Below, one piece after another: positions 7,977 to 16,895 of a stretch of 50,184 nucleotides of DNA. Both the position numbers and the translations under genes were made by a program. The notes beneath the pieces were generated by a model, which was not told the origin of the DNA, did no database searches, and was given only the letters and a program-made list of their open reading frames with translations. The stretch comes from JAQUQI01 sp041650035 (lineage in GTDB: Bacteria > Omnitrophota > Gorgyraeia > JABMRG01), in contig JBAZLY010000006.1 in assembly GCA_041650035.1 (NCBI GenBank), forward strand, positions 1 to 50,184. Direction: 5' to 3'. Each line of letters begins with the position of its first letter. Position 1 is the first letter of the stretch.

Positions 7977-8612
7977 TTGGACTGGCAAGATATAAATGAC
8001 GCTATATTTAACGGTGATATTGTCCAGACATCAAAGCTGGTAAGCCAGGCGATCTCGGAAGGAGAAACCCCTAAGGATATATTGGAGAATGGCTTGATAG
8101 CGGGGATGGCAAAGGTAGGGGTTAAATTCAAGCTGAATGAGATATTTGTCCCGGAGGTATTAATCGCGGCCAAGGCCATGCATTCCGCTTTGATAATATT
8201 AGAGCCTCTTTTGGCAAACTCCGGGGTTAAACCTAAAGCGACGATTGTAGTAGGAACCGTTAAGGGCGATCTCCATGATATAGGAAAAAATCTGGTTGTC
8301 ATGATGTTGAAAGGCGCAGGTTTTAACGTGATTGATATAGGGATAGATGCCTGCGCGGAGACCTTTATTGACAAGGCAGTATCCTCCGGCGCCTCTTTGA
8401 TAGCAATGTCATCTCTTCTTACCACATCAATGCCTTCCATGAAGACAATAGTGGAAAGGCTTAGGCAAAGAGGTTTGAGCGACCGCATAAAAACGATAAT
8501 AGGCGGAGCCCCAGTTACTCAAGAATACGCCGATCACATAGGCGCTGACGGATATTCTCAAGATGCCTCGTCCGCTGTTGACAAGGCAAAAGAATTATTA
8601 GGTCTGTTATAA
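7977..8612 (+). CDS. Corrinoid (cobalamin-binding) protein, MtbC/MttC-like
   Basis: The 211-residue protein has an N-terminal helical cap (about residues 1-85) and a C-terminal B12-binding Rossmann domain with the cobalt-ligand motif DLHDIGKN (DxHxxG) and the downstream MSSLLTTSM and GGAPV segments. Such proteins carry the methyl group between a substrate-specific methyltransferase and a second methyltransferase, or act with trimethylamine/methoxyl systems. No methyltransferase gene is adjacent, so the methyl donor is unknown. The start is a TTG with AAAAGGA about 7 bp upstream. Length and motif order match the free-standing corrinoid protein family well. Confidence 0.88.
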   Translation: MDWQDINDAIFNGDIVQTSKLVSQAISEGETPKDILENGLIAGMAKVGVKFKLNEIFVPEVLIAAKAMHSALIILEPLLANSGVKPKATIVVGTVKGDLHDIGKNLVVMMLKGAGFNVIDIGIDACAETFIDKAVSSGASLIAMSSLLTTSMPSMKTIVERLRQRGLSDRIKTIIGGAPVTQEYADHIGADGYSQDASSAVDKAKELLGLL

Positions 8613-8681
8613 TCAATGTGTCCGCATTATGCGCGGCGATTCTTCAAATGGGCGGCAAGATTATGAGAAGGTAGTATTATC

Positions 8682-9539
8682 ATGTTCTTCGGCAAACATA
8701 AGCAGGTTAACAAGAACCTCAATAAGGGCCTTAGAAAGAGCAAGTTCCCTGACGGCCTATGGACCAAGTGCGAAGGTTGTGGTGAGATCATATTCAATAA
8801 GACTCTTGAAGAGAACTTTATGGTATGCTCGAAATGTAATTATCATTTCGTGTTGAGCATACCAAAGAGGATAGATATCACGTTGGATAAGGGTAGCTTC
8901 ATGGAGCTGGACAGCGGCCTGGCATCGGTTGACCCGCTTAATTTTCAAGGCCCAAAGACGTATAAAGAAAAATTAAAGCAGGATTCAGAACTGACGGGGC
9001 TGAAAGAGGCGGCGGTTTACGGAAGGGGAACGATAAACGGCAGCGACATTGTGCTTGCCGTTACCGACTCGAGATTTATAATGGGTTCTATGGGTTCGGT
9101 TGTCGGAGAAAAAATTACAAGGGCAATTGAGCTCGCGGAAAGAAAAAAAATACCGGTAATTGTTATATCGGGTTCCGGAGGCGGGGCAAGGATGTACGAA
9201 GGGATGTTTTCGCTAATGCAGATGGTTAAGACATCCGCGGCTTTGTCCAGGCTAAATGAATCGGGGGGGTTTTTTATATCAATACTCACGAATCCGACCA
9301 TGGCCGGTGTGCTGGCAAGCTTTGCCTCTTTAGGGGATATTATCATAGCTGAACCGAAATCGCTTATAGGTTTTACCGGACCTCGTGTTATAGAGCAGAC
9401 TATACGTCAAAAACTTCCTGAAGGATTTCAGAGGTCCGAATTTTTGCTGGAACACGGTTTTATAGATGCCATAGTATCCAGAAAAAACATGAAGAATACT
9501 CTGTCGTTATTGATAGAATACGCAAAAAAGGAGCAATAA
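8682..9539 (+). CDS. accD: Acetyl-CoA carboxylase carboxyltransferase subunit beta
   Basis: AccD pairs with AccA to transfer CO2 from biotin to acetyl-CoA, the first step of fatty acid synthesis. The 285-residue protein begins with the four-cysteine zinc ribbon (KCEGCGE ... VCSKCNYH, about residues 27-50) and contains the crotonase-like core with SGSGGARMYEG and the LIGFTGPRVIEQTIR segment. The length is typical. accA does not follow, unlike in many bacteria, and must lie elsewhere. A GAGAAGG ribosome site precedes ATG 8682. The ABC ATPase gene starts 2 bp after the stop, suggesting coupling. Confidence 0.95.
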   Translation: MFFGKHKQVNKNLNKGLRKSKFPDGLWTKCEGCGEIIFNKTLEENFMVCSKCNYHFVLSIPKRIDITLDKGSFMELDSGLASVDPLNFQGPKTYKEKLKQDSELTGLKEAAVYGRGTINGSDIVLAVTDSRFIMGSMGSVVGEKITRAIELAERKKIPVIVISGSGGGARMYEGMFSLMQMVKTSAALSRLNESGGFFISILTNPTMAGVLASFASLGDIIIAEPKSLIGFTGPRVIEQTIRQKLPEGFQRSEFLLEHGFIDAIVSRKNMKNTLSLLIEYAKKEQ

Positions 9540-9541
9540 AA

Positions 9542-10645
9542 ATGGCGCAGGTATGTTTGAGAAATATCTCTAAGACCTATTCAGGCAATGTGCTTGCTGT
9601 AGATAACGTGAATCTTGGGATAGAGAACAAGGAGTTTTTAGTGCTTGTAGGTCCTTCGGGTTGCGGCAAATCCACCATATTGAGGATGATAGCCGGGCTC
9701 GAGGACCCTACAAAAGGAGATCTTTATATAGGTGATAAAAGGGTAAATGGTGTGCCCCCGAAAGACCGTAACATAGCGATGGTGTTCCAAAACTACGCCC
9801 TTTATCCGCATATGACTGTTTACGAGAATATGGCCTTCGCGTTAAAACTACGCAGATATTCAAGGGCCGAGATAGACCAAAGGGTCAAAGAAGCGGCGGA
9901 GATATTAGGTATTACAAAACACTTAAGCAAAAGGCCCAAGGCCTTGTCCGGAGGAGAAAGGCAGCGTGTTGCCGTGGGCAGGGCAATTGTCAGAAAACCA
10001 ATTGTATTTTTATTTGATGAGCCTCTTAGCAATCTCGACGCCAAATTAAGGGGCCAGATGAGGGTAGAGATCAGTAAATTGCATATAAGGCTTCAGACGA
10101 CTATGGTCTATGTGACGCATGACCAGGTGGAGGCCATGACAATGGGGACGAGAATAGCCGTGATGAAAGACGGTATTATACATCAGATAGCCGACCCTAT
10201 AGCGCTTTATGACAGGCCTGTCAATAAATTTGTGGCCGGTTTTATAGGGTCTCCTCCGATGAATTTTATGAATGGCATAATAATCAAATCTGAAGGCAAA
10301 CTGTTTTTCAATGAAGGTAACTTCACGGTCAAAATCGCCGATGAGATGCATGACAAGCTTAAGCATTGTTGTGACAAGGAAGTGACTATGGGCATAAGGC
10401 CGGAGGATATCTATGACAAGTTTTTCGTGCAATACGCCTCTCCGGAAAATACCGTTTCGGTTACCTGCGAGGTGGTGGAACCCATGGGCGCCGAGGTGTA
10501 TTTATATCTTAGCACGGGCAAGCATACCTTTGTAGCTCGCGTGGGCGGGCACAATAACCCCACGGTTAATCAGGAAATGGATGTGGTTTTTGACATGAAA
10601 AAAGCCCACTTTTTTGATCCCAAGACGGAAAAAACTATCCTATAA
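9542..10645 (+). CDS. Sugar-type ABC transporter ATP-binding protein (MalK/UgpC/MsmX-like)
   Basis: The 367-residue ATPase has Walker A GPSGCGKST (about residue 37), a Q-loop, signature LSGGERQR, Walker B IVFLFDEP and the DAKLR segment of the MalK group, followed by a C-terminal TOBE/MOI domain (about 240-367). Family members energise uptake of sugars, glycerol phosphate or polyamines through two permeases and a binding protein. None of those is encoded nearby, so this may be a shared ATPase like MsmX serving several importers. It is placed 2 bp after accD and 6 bp before a diguanylate cyclase gene. Substrate is unknown. Confidence 0.88.
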   Translation: MAQVCLRNISKTYSGNVLAVDNVNLGIENKEFLVLVGPSGCGKSTILRMIAGLEDPTKGDLYIGDKRVNGVPPKDRNIAMVFQNYALYPHMTVYENMAFALKLRRYSRAEIDQRVKEAAEILGITKHLSKRPKALSGGERQRVAVGRAIVRKPIVFLFDEPLSNLDAKLRGQMRVEISKLHIRLQTTMVYVTHDQVEAMTMGTRIAVMKDGIIHQIADPIALYDRPVNKFVAGFIGSPPMNFMNGIIIKSEGKLFFNEGNFTVKIADEMHDKLKHCCDKEVTMGIRPEDIYDKFFVQYASPENTVSVTCEVVEPMGAEVYLYLSTGKHTFVARVGGHNNPTVNQEMDVVFDMKKAHFFDPKTEKTIL

Positions 10646-10651
10646 CTATGT

Positions 10652-12085
10652 ATGTATCCCCTAAAGCTTAGAGTTTTTTTATTAACCATATTGACCGTAT
10701 TGGCGGTCATGACAGCCTATTTTATTTTTACGGGTTTTTTTGTTTTTGAAAACAACCCTGGATATCTTTGTTCAGCAATACCGCATATCGTGACGATGAT
10801 GGGGGTTTCTATTATTCTCTCGCCCATGCTATTCGGACCGCCCGTTGTTTTTATAATCCTGTTTATAGCGGTTGCATTGACCGCCTTGCTTTCGGCCATG
10901 GCTGGATGCCAATTATACAATATAAATTCGATTATATTGGCCCCGATCGTCTTAGGCGTATGGGTTTTTGTTTTTCGTAATATCCGCAGGGTTGAAAAGA
11001 AGATGGTCGCGGCGCAGAAGATAAAAGAGGCGTCTAATCTGGTAAGGTCAGATTGGGAAAAGACCGAAAAATTGAATAATGCCTTTTTTTTGCGTTTAGG
11101 CAGGTATCGAAGGCTCAGAGAGATAGGGGAGGATTTTAGCGCTAGGATATCGCTTGAAAAGATATACCAGCTGACTGTAGACACCGCTTACGATATTATA
11201 CCGGGTTCAGACGCGGCTTTATTGTTTATTGTTGATGCCCAGGAAGGGCTTTTATTGTCCGCGTCTAAAAAATCATCACCTATACCAAAGATAAAATCTA
11301 AAAATGGTGATATATTTGATAGGTGGGTATTTAAGAAGAGACAGACCTTGAGCGTTGAGGATATAACAGAGGATTTTAGGTTTGATTATAGACCTTTGGA
11401 AGGCGAACGGGATTTTAAATCTTTGATCAGTGTTCCAATTATCAACCAGTCCAGAATAACCGGTATATTACGATTGAACAGCAGGCAGAAGGACGCTTAT
11501 TCTTTTGACGATTTGAGGCTTCTGGATTTTATTTCAGACCTTGCTTCCAGCTCTATTAATAACGCGCGATTGTATAAAGACACAGAAGATCTTTCAACGA
11601 GGGATTCCCTGACGGGTTTTTATATACACAGGCATATGAAGACCTTGCTTTACGATGAAGTGGCCCGGGCCCGCACCGGCAAGAGCCAGCTTTCCGTTAT
11701 CATGATCGATGTGGACCATTTCAAGGATTATAATGATAGATATGGGCATGCCGCCGGGGACAAGGTGCTTTTGGGGGTAGCCCATATAATAGAAGGCGTT
11801 ATGAAGAAACATACCAGGCTCATTACCAGGTATGGCGGGGAAGAATTCCTGATTATCTTGCCCGGGATTGATTTGCGTAAAGCGGCAGGTCTGGCCGGGA
11901 AAATCAGGCAGGATGTTGCAGGGTATAAATTTGTGTTAAGGCGTGAGGAAACCAGCGTGACCGTATCCGCCGGTGTGTGTTCTTATTCCGATGAGATGAA
12001 AGATAAAGATGACCTGTTGAAAAGGGCCGATTTTCTTTTATATAAGGCCAAAAAGGAAGGCCGTAATAAGATATGCGCTGTCTGA
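10652..12085 (+). CDS. Membrane-anchored GAF-GGDEF diguanylate cyclase
   Basis: The 477-residue protein has three or four N-terminal membrane segments (about residues 7-110), a GAF sensory domain (about 150-305) and a C-terminal GGDEF domain with the active-site motif RYGGEEF near residue 394 and metal-binding DVDHF upstream. It is expected to make cyclic di-GMP from two GTP. The inhibitory RxxD site that usually lies just before the active site is missing (the aligned segment is KHTR). The gene overlaps the following cyclase gene by 13 bp, so both are probably translated together. Confidence 0.88.
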   Translation: MYPLKLRVFLLTILTVLAVMTAYFIFTGFFVFENNPGYLCSAIPHIVTMMGVSIILSPMLFGPPVVFIILFIAVALTALLSAMAGCQLYNINSIILAPIVLGVWVFVFRNIRRVEKKMVAAQKIKEASNLVRSDWEKTEKLNNAFFLRLGRYRRLREIGEDFSARISLEKIYQLTVDTAYDIIPGSDAALLFIVDAQEGLLLSASKKSSPIPKIKSKNGDIFDRWVFKKRQTLSVEDITEDFRFDYRPLEGERDFKSLISVPIINQSRITGILRLNSRQKDAYSFDDLRLLDFISDLASSSINNARLYKDTEDLSTRDSLTGFYIHRHMKTLLYDEVARARTGKSQLSVIMIDVDHFKDYNDRYGHAAGDKVLLGVAHIIEGVMKKHTRLITRYGGEEFLIILPGIDLRKAAGLAGKIRQDVAGYKFVLRREETSVTVSAGVCSYSDEMKDKDDLLKRADFLLYKAKKEGRNKICAV

Positions 12086-13464
12086 TAGCCCTTATCCTGG
12101 TATGTGTGTTGTTTATTGCCTGCGTGCTGCTCACGGCAGGAGGGCAGCCCTGCGGCCCCGTTTATAATTTTACTGCTGCCCTTGCCTTGATGGCAGTCTT
12201 ATTTTTTAATGTTATCGAGGCATGCGTTATTGTGGTTTTTTCAATGCTGATGTGCGCGTGCTTTCTTTTTTTGAATGTCCAATTGCATGAAGTCTTGACA
12301 ATCCTTGCCTTTATTCTATCATCCTCGCTGGCAGGCATGTTATTAAGGCATTCTACCCTGGCCCTGCTTAGCATAAAGGAAAAGGTCCTGAATGTTATTA
12401 AGGAGGAGTACAGATCGTTTTATAAACTTGACGAAGAGCTGAATGAGCAGAAAGTATATCTTGAAAAAGCAATCCATGATATAAGCAGTCTTTATCAGGC
12501 CCCTAAGGAGATGATCGCGGTAAATACCGTTGAAGAGCTTATCGGGAATATGAAAAAATCGATTGCGGGGTATTTCAATTTCGCGAAATGTAAAATAGTC
12601 ATATTTTCGTTTAAGGAAAAAGCGCCTAAAATTGACAACGTCTTTGACCTCGCGCAAACCCCGAATGAGGGGCCTGCCTTAAGCGGTTACGAAGAAACAA
12701 TATGTGATTATATGAAGGCCCGGAAAGGGCCTTTATTAATCGACAGGGATGCCGAAATGCCGCCCCCCGGCCAGGTAGCGTTACCGGATAATATTAAGAC
12801 ATATATTGCTATTCCTCTCACTGCAGGTGACAGGTTAAATGGGGTTTTTATGATTGAAGGCCCTTTGCCGACCGATATGATAAGGTTTGTAATATTAAGC
12901 CATCAGTTTGCCATTGTCCTTGAAAGAATAAGACTTTATGAGCTTGTGCAGGAGCTCGCTATTACCGATGGCCTGACGGATACCTTCGTGCGAAGGCATT
13001 TTCTCGAAAGGCTTCAAGAGGAGATCGGGCGGGCCAGACATTTTAATGCCAAGCTGTCTTTTCTCATGATAGACATTGACCAGTTCAAGCAATGTAATGA
13101 TAAGTTTGGCCATTTGGTTGGGGATGTGGTCTTGCGCGAGGTCGCTTCCATAATCAAGAACAGTTTACGCGAGATAGATATTATAGGCAGGTATGGAGGC
13201 GAGGAGTTTTCTGTCGCGTTGCCTGGGACTACAAAAAACGGCGCTTTTGTCGTAGGAGAAAGGCTGCGCAAGGCTGTAAGCAGCGCAATGATAAACGCTT
13301 ATAACGAGAAGATAAATATCAATATCAGCATAGGTATCGCCACTTATCCTGACGACTCGGATGAGGTTAGCCAGCTTATGGATAGAGCTGACCAGATGCT
13401 TTACAAGGCCAAGGGTTCAGGCAGGAATAAGGTGGTTGTATACGGTTTTGGCAGGAAAAAATGA
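12073..13464 (+). CDS. Second membrane-anchored GAF-GGDEF diguanylate cyclase
   Basis: The 463-residue protein has N-terminal membrane segments (about residues 1-95), a short coiled linker, a degenerate GAF-like domain (about 140-290) and a C-terminal GGDEF domain with DIDQF and the active-site motif RYGGEEF near residue 374. Unlike its upstream neighbour it has REID directly before the active site, matching the RxxD product-inhibition site. It is therefore inferred to be an active, feedback-inhibited c-di-GMP synthase. The start overlaps the previous gene's end by 13 bp. No EAL or HD-GYP phosphodiesterase is in the window. Confidence 0.88.
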   Translation: MRCLIALILVCVLFIACVLLTAGGQPCGPVYNFTAALALMAVLFFNVIEACVIVVFSMLMCACFLFLNVQLHEVLTILAFILSSSLAGMLLRHSTLALLSIKEKVLNVIKEEYRSFYKLDEELNEQKVYLEKAIHDISSLYQAPKEMIAVNTVEELIGNMKKSIAGYFNFAKCKIVIFSFKEKAPKIDNVFDLAQTPNEGPALSGYEETICDYMKARKGPLLIDRDAEMPPPGQVALPDNIKTYIAIPLTAGDRLNGVFMIEGPLPTDMIRFVILSHQFAIVLERIRLYELVQELAITDGLTDTFVRRHFLERLQEEIGRARHFNAKLSFLMIDIDQFKQCNDKFGHLVGDVVLREVASIIKNSLREIDIIGRYGGEEFSVALPGTTKNGAFVVGERLRKAVSSAMINAYNEKININISIGIATYPDDSDEVSQLMDRADQMLYKAKGSGRNKVVVYGFGRKK

Positions 13465-13488
13465 CCGCCGCGGAACTACCCGGCGCGG

Positions 13489-14469
13489 ATGAAGGTTATG
13501 GATAAAAAAGATTTAGTTATAGGCATTGACCTTGGCGCTACTTCAACGAAGATCGGCCTGCTCGATGCCCGAGGACATATTATTGCCAGGGCCGCGTCGT
13601 TCTCAAGCCAAGGGTACCTGTTAAGCGGTAAACTTATAGACAATATGGCCTTTGCCGTGAAGGAACTTATGGTGTCGTTTGCTCCGCGTATTTCAGGTAT
13701 TGGAGTCGGCGTCCCCGGTCCTGTCGATTACAATAAAGGTATAGTGCATAGCTTGACTAATATACGCGGGTGGAAGATGACGCCTCTTCGAGAAATTCTT
13801 AAGGCAAAAACCCGCTTGCCTGTATATATAGATAATGACGCGAACGCGGCATGTGCCGGAGAGGCAAGATGGGGGGCGGCCAGGGGTTACAAAAATGTAG
13901 TTTGTCTCATGCTGGGTTCAGGTGTTGGCGCCGCGGTCATTATAGATGGTAAGATATTCAGAGGCAGGGGTTATTCCGCCGCCGAGATGGGCCATATTTG
14001 CATAGATATAAACGGGCCTAAATGCAATTGCGGGGCAAACGGCTGCATAGAGACATTTATCGGAAACAGTTATATTGTCAAGGATGCTGTAAGGGATCTG
14101 AAGCGTGGTGTTAAATCCGGGGTTTTAAAACTTGCTGGTGGCAGGTATTCAAAGATCACTCCTGAACTTATTGACAGGGCGGCCAGGTCGGGTGACAGGT
14201 TTTGCGCTAATGTGTGGACAAAAGCCGGCAAGCGATTGGGTGCCGGATTGGCGGGCATAGTAAACACATTTAACCCGGAGGTCGTTATTATAGGAGGCGG
14301 GCTTTCAAAGGCAGGTAGATTTTTGCTTGATCCCGTAAGAACTACTGTGGGGCGCAGGGCGATGAGGGTCTTTACCAAGGGCCTTAAAATTAAAAGGGCG
14401 AGATTTGTAGAGGATGCGGGTATTGTAGGGGCCGCTTCGCTTGCTTTTTCCGGCAAAGAGAAGTGTTAA
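13489..14469 (+). CDS. ROK-family sugar kinase (glucokinase-like)
   Basis: The 326-residue protein begins with the ATP-binding DLGATSTKIGL motif and has GVGVPGPVD, DNDANAACAGE and the ROK zinc signature: GHICID followed by CNCGANGC (about residues 167-185). Members phosphorylate glucose, fructose, N-acetylmannosamine or similar sugars, or act as repressors; no N-terminal helix-turn-helix is present, so a kinase is likely. Glucokinase is the default call but the substrate cannot be fixed. It sits between the cyclase pair and lptD, ahead of the nucleotide-sugar block. ATG 13498 is an alternative start three codons in. Confidence 0.85.
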   Translation: MKVMDKKDLVIGIDLGATSTKIGLLDARGHIIARAASFSSQGYLLSGKLIDNMAFAVKELMVSFAPRISGIGVGVPGPVDYNKGIVHSLTNIRGWKMTPLREILKAKTRLPVYIDNDANAACAGEARWGAARGYKNVVCLMLGSGVGAAVIIDGKIFRGRGYSAAEMGHICIDINGPKCNCGANGCIETFIGNSYIVKDAVRDLKRGVKSGVLKLAGGRYSKITPELIDRAARSGDRFCANVWTKAGKRLGAGLAGIVNTFNPEVVIIGGGLSKAGRFLLDPVRTTVGRRAMRVFTKGLKIKRARFVEDAGIVGAASLAFSGKEKC

Positions 14470-14558
14470 AGTGGCTTGCCGCAATTTTCTTAATTCTCCC
14501 GCGTTAAGAATATGGTTGCGGATGATTTTTGGGTCAGACAGGCCCTTGCCGGATCAAA

Positions 14559-16784
14559 ATGTTTTTTAAAAGCCGAGAAACCGTGATTAACAGGATAATT
14601 GTTCTGACATTTATACTGACCTTGACCGTAGCGGCTGTTATGGGGGCGTCGTTTGCCCGCGCTATCGCTTATGCCCAGGATGATCCTATAGAATGTGATG
14701 GGGATCAGGTTGAGTATCTTGAAACGGAAAAAAAAATCATCGGTGCGGGAAACGTCGTTATCAAATATAAGGACATCAAGCTGACTTGCGATAAGGTATC
14801 GGTTAGGACAGACAGCTATAATGTCCTTGCCCAGGGCAATGTTACTCTTACCCAGGGCGCGGATGTATTTAAAGGTGAAACGATAGAGTACGATTTTAAG
14901 AATAACACAGGTAGTGTGACTGATTTTTCCGGTACAGCTTTGCCGTGGTATGTCAAGGGCAGCCAGGCAAAGAGGGTCAGCGAGGGCGAATTTATAGTAA
15001 GAAAGAGCTATGTTACCACCTGCGATCACGAGATACCTCATTGGAAGATATCAGCCGACAAGATTGATGTATATCCGGGTAAAATGATAAATACGTATAA
15101 TGCGCTGGCTTGGATCAATCCGTTGTCGCAAAAAGGCCTTGACATACCTGTTATGTGGATCCCTTATTATTGCCATCCCTTGGATGATGATATGCCAAAT
15201 GTTTCTCTGATTCCCGGTAAGAGCAGCGATTGGGGCTATTACCTGCTTTCCGCGTGGCGGTATAATTTGAGCCCTAATCAAAAGGGGTATATACATATTG
15301 ACTATCGCGAAAAAAAGGACCTTGCTGTAGGTGCTGATTATATATACGATACCAAGCTTTTCGGCAGGGGCAGCCTTTTCGGTTATTATATAAACGAAAG
15401 GGAGCTTAAGAGAGATCATTTTTACAGCAAATGGACGGACAAGAATGGCGGCCAGCCTACTACGGAAAGGCAGAAATATATTATGCGCGCCAGACATCAG
15501 TGGCAGGCCTCGCCGGATACGCTTGTGACGGCGGAGTTGCATAAATACGAAGACCAGAATGTCCTGAAGGATTATTTTTTCCGCGATTATGAGAAAGACG
15601 AACGCCCGCTCTCCTATGTTCTTGCCGCACATAATATGAAATTTGGCACATTAAGCCTTTTGACCCAGAAGCGGGTAAACAGGTTTGAACAGATGACCGA
15701 GCTTCTGCCGGAGGCCAAACTCAATATACATAATCAGCGCTTGGGGGAGAGCAGGTTCTATTACAAGGGCGATTTTACGGCCGCAAACATAAACAAGGTT
15801 TATCCGAGGCATACTGATGATGACCCGGGCAGTATTGAGGATTCCCAACATGCCAATATGCTTGATTCGTATAACCAGCTTTCCTATCAGGCGAATCTTG
15901 GGTTTTTATCTGTTACCCCTTTCGCGGGGACAAAACAGACCTTTCTTGACAGACAGGTGGACACGGATAAATCTATCATAAGCGGGTCCGCCTACACGGG
16001 CGTTGATATCAGTACGAAATTCTATAAGATGTTTGATATCTGCGCTTCTCCGCTGGGTATAGAATTAAACAGGCTGCGCCATATCTTGACCCCGTTGTTT
16101 GGTTACTTACATGTTTCGAAGCCCACAAAAGACAGTAGCGTCATGCTTAGCGGCGGCGTTGAGAGGTCAAGCTCTATAAGTTTAGGGCTCGAAAACAAGC
16201 TCCAGACAAAATGGGGAGCGGATAAACAGCAGACAATCGATTTGGCCATGCTGCTTATCAATACCACTTATGATTTCAATAATAATAGCGGTTCCCGGTT
16301 CGGGGATTTTACCAGTAAATTGGAATTAAGGCCCTATGGCTGGCTCACGATCGCCTCGGATGCGGTAATCGATTCCCACCAACGTTTTCATCATGAATGG
16401 CTTAAGCAGATAAATAATAATATTGATTTTAATTTTGGTAAAAAGGCGTCTTTAGGGGTAGGCCACAGCTATCAGGCGGGGGCCAATAACTTAATAGCCC
16501 AGGCAAAGCTCGACTTATTACCCGGGTTGCGCCTTAGCGTATATCAGGACCTGGATTTTTTGGCTACGCGTAACAGCGAAAAACAGATCAGGAGTTTAAA
16601 AGAGCAGGAATACGTTATAACAAAAGATTTGCATTGCTGGGAAATGGATATCAGATTTAATGTCACAAGAGACAGCGGACAGGAGATCATGCTTATTTTT
16701 AGGCTTAAGGCCTTTCCTGACGTGCCTTTCGAATTCGGCAAGAGTTACCATAGGCCGAAGGGCGGTTCTCAATCCGGCGAGTGA
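14559..16784 (+). CDS. lptD: LPS-assembly outer membrane protein LptD (OstA)
   Basis: LptD is the outer-membrane barrel that inserts lipopolysaccharide into the outer leaflet. The protein has about 741 residues from ATG 14559: a signal peptide (about 12-38, ending AYAQ), an OstA/LptA-like jellyroll (about 40-150, with repeated GNVVIKYKD/GNVTLTQGAD-type strands), then a long beta-barrel region with alternating aromatic residues. Cysteines occur singly (for example in IECDGD near the N-terminus and DLHCWE near the C-terminus) rather than as the E. coli CC pair. A TTG at 14529 would add ten residues. It implies a true outer membrane, probably with LPS. Confidence 0.85.
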   Translation: MFFKSRETVINRIIVLTFILTLTVAAVMGASFARAIAYAQDDPIECDGDQVEYLETEKKIIGAGNVVIKYKDIKLTCDKVSVRTDSYNVLAQGNVTLTQGADVFKGETIEYDFKNNTGSVTDFSGTALPWYVKGSQAKRVSEGEFIVRKSYVTTCDHEIPHWKISADKIDVYPGKMINTYNALAWINPLSQKGLDIPVMWIPYYCHPLDDDMPNVSLIPGKSSDWGYYLLSAWRYNLSPNQKGYIHIDYREKKDLAVGADYIYDTKLFGRGSLFGYYINERELKRDHFYSKWTDKNGGQPTTERQKYIMRARHQWQASPDTLVTAELHKYEDQNVLKDYFFRDYEKDERPLSYVLAAHNMKFGTLSLLTQKRVNRFEQMTELLPEAKLNIHNQRLGESRFYYKGDFTAANINKVYPRHTDDDPGSIEDSQHANMLDSYNQLSYQANLGFLSVTPFAGTKQTFLDRQVDTDKSIISGSAYTGVDISTKFYKMFDICASPLGIELNRLRHILTPLFGYLHVSKPTKDSSVMLSGGVERSSSISLGLENKLQTKWGADKQQTIDLAMLLINTTYDFNNNSGSRFGDFTSKLELRPYGWLTIASDAVIDSHQRFHHEWLKQINNNIDFNFGKKASLGVGHSYQAGANNLIAQAKLDLLPGLRLSVYQDLDFLATRNSEKQIRSLKEQEYVITKDLHCWEMDIRFNVTRDSGQEIMLIFRLKAFPDVPFEFGKSYHRPKGGSQSGE

Positions 16785-16895
16785 GGCGCGCTGGGGCGTA
16801 TTGGCAGGAACTATCGTTATCCTGATAGAAAGCTCTGTATGTTCAGTGCGGATTTTTCATAAATAATTAACCGTATATAAGGAGAAATACCGATA

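Noticed and set aside
8629..8856. 75-codon frame overlapping the start of accD
   Set aside because: It is out of frame with the clearly conserved AccD zinc ribbon and is a shadow.
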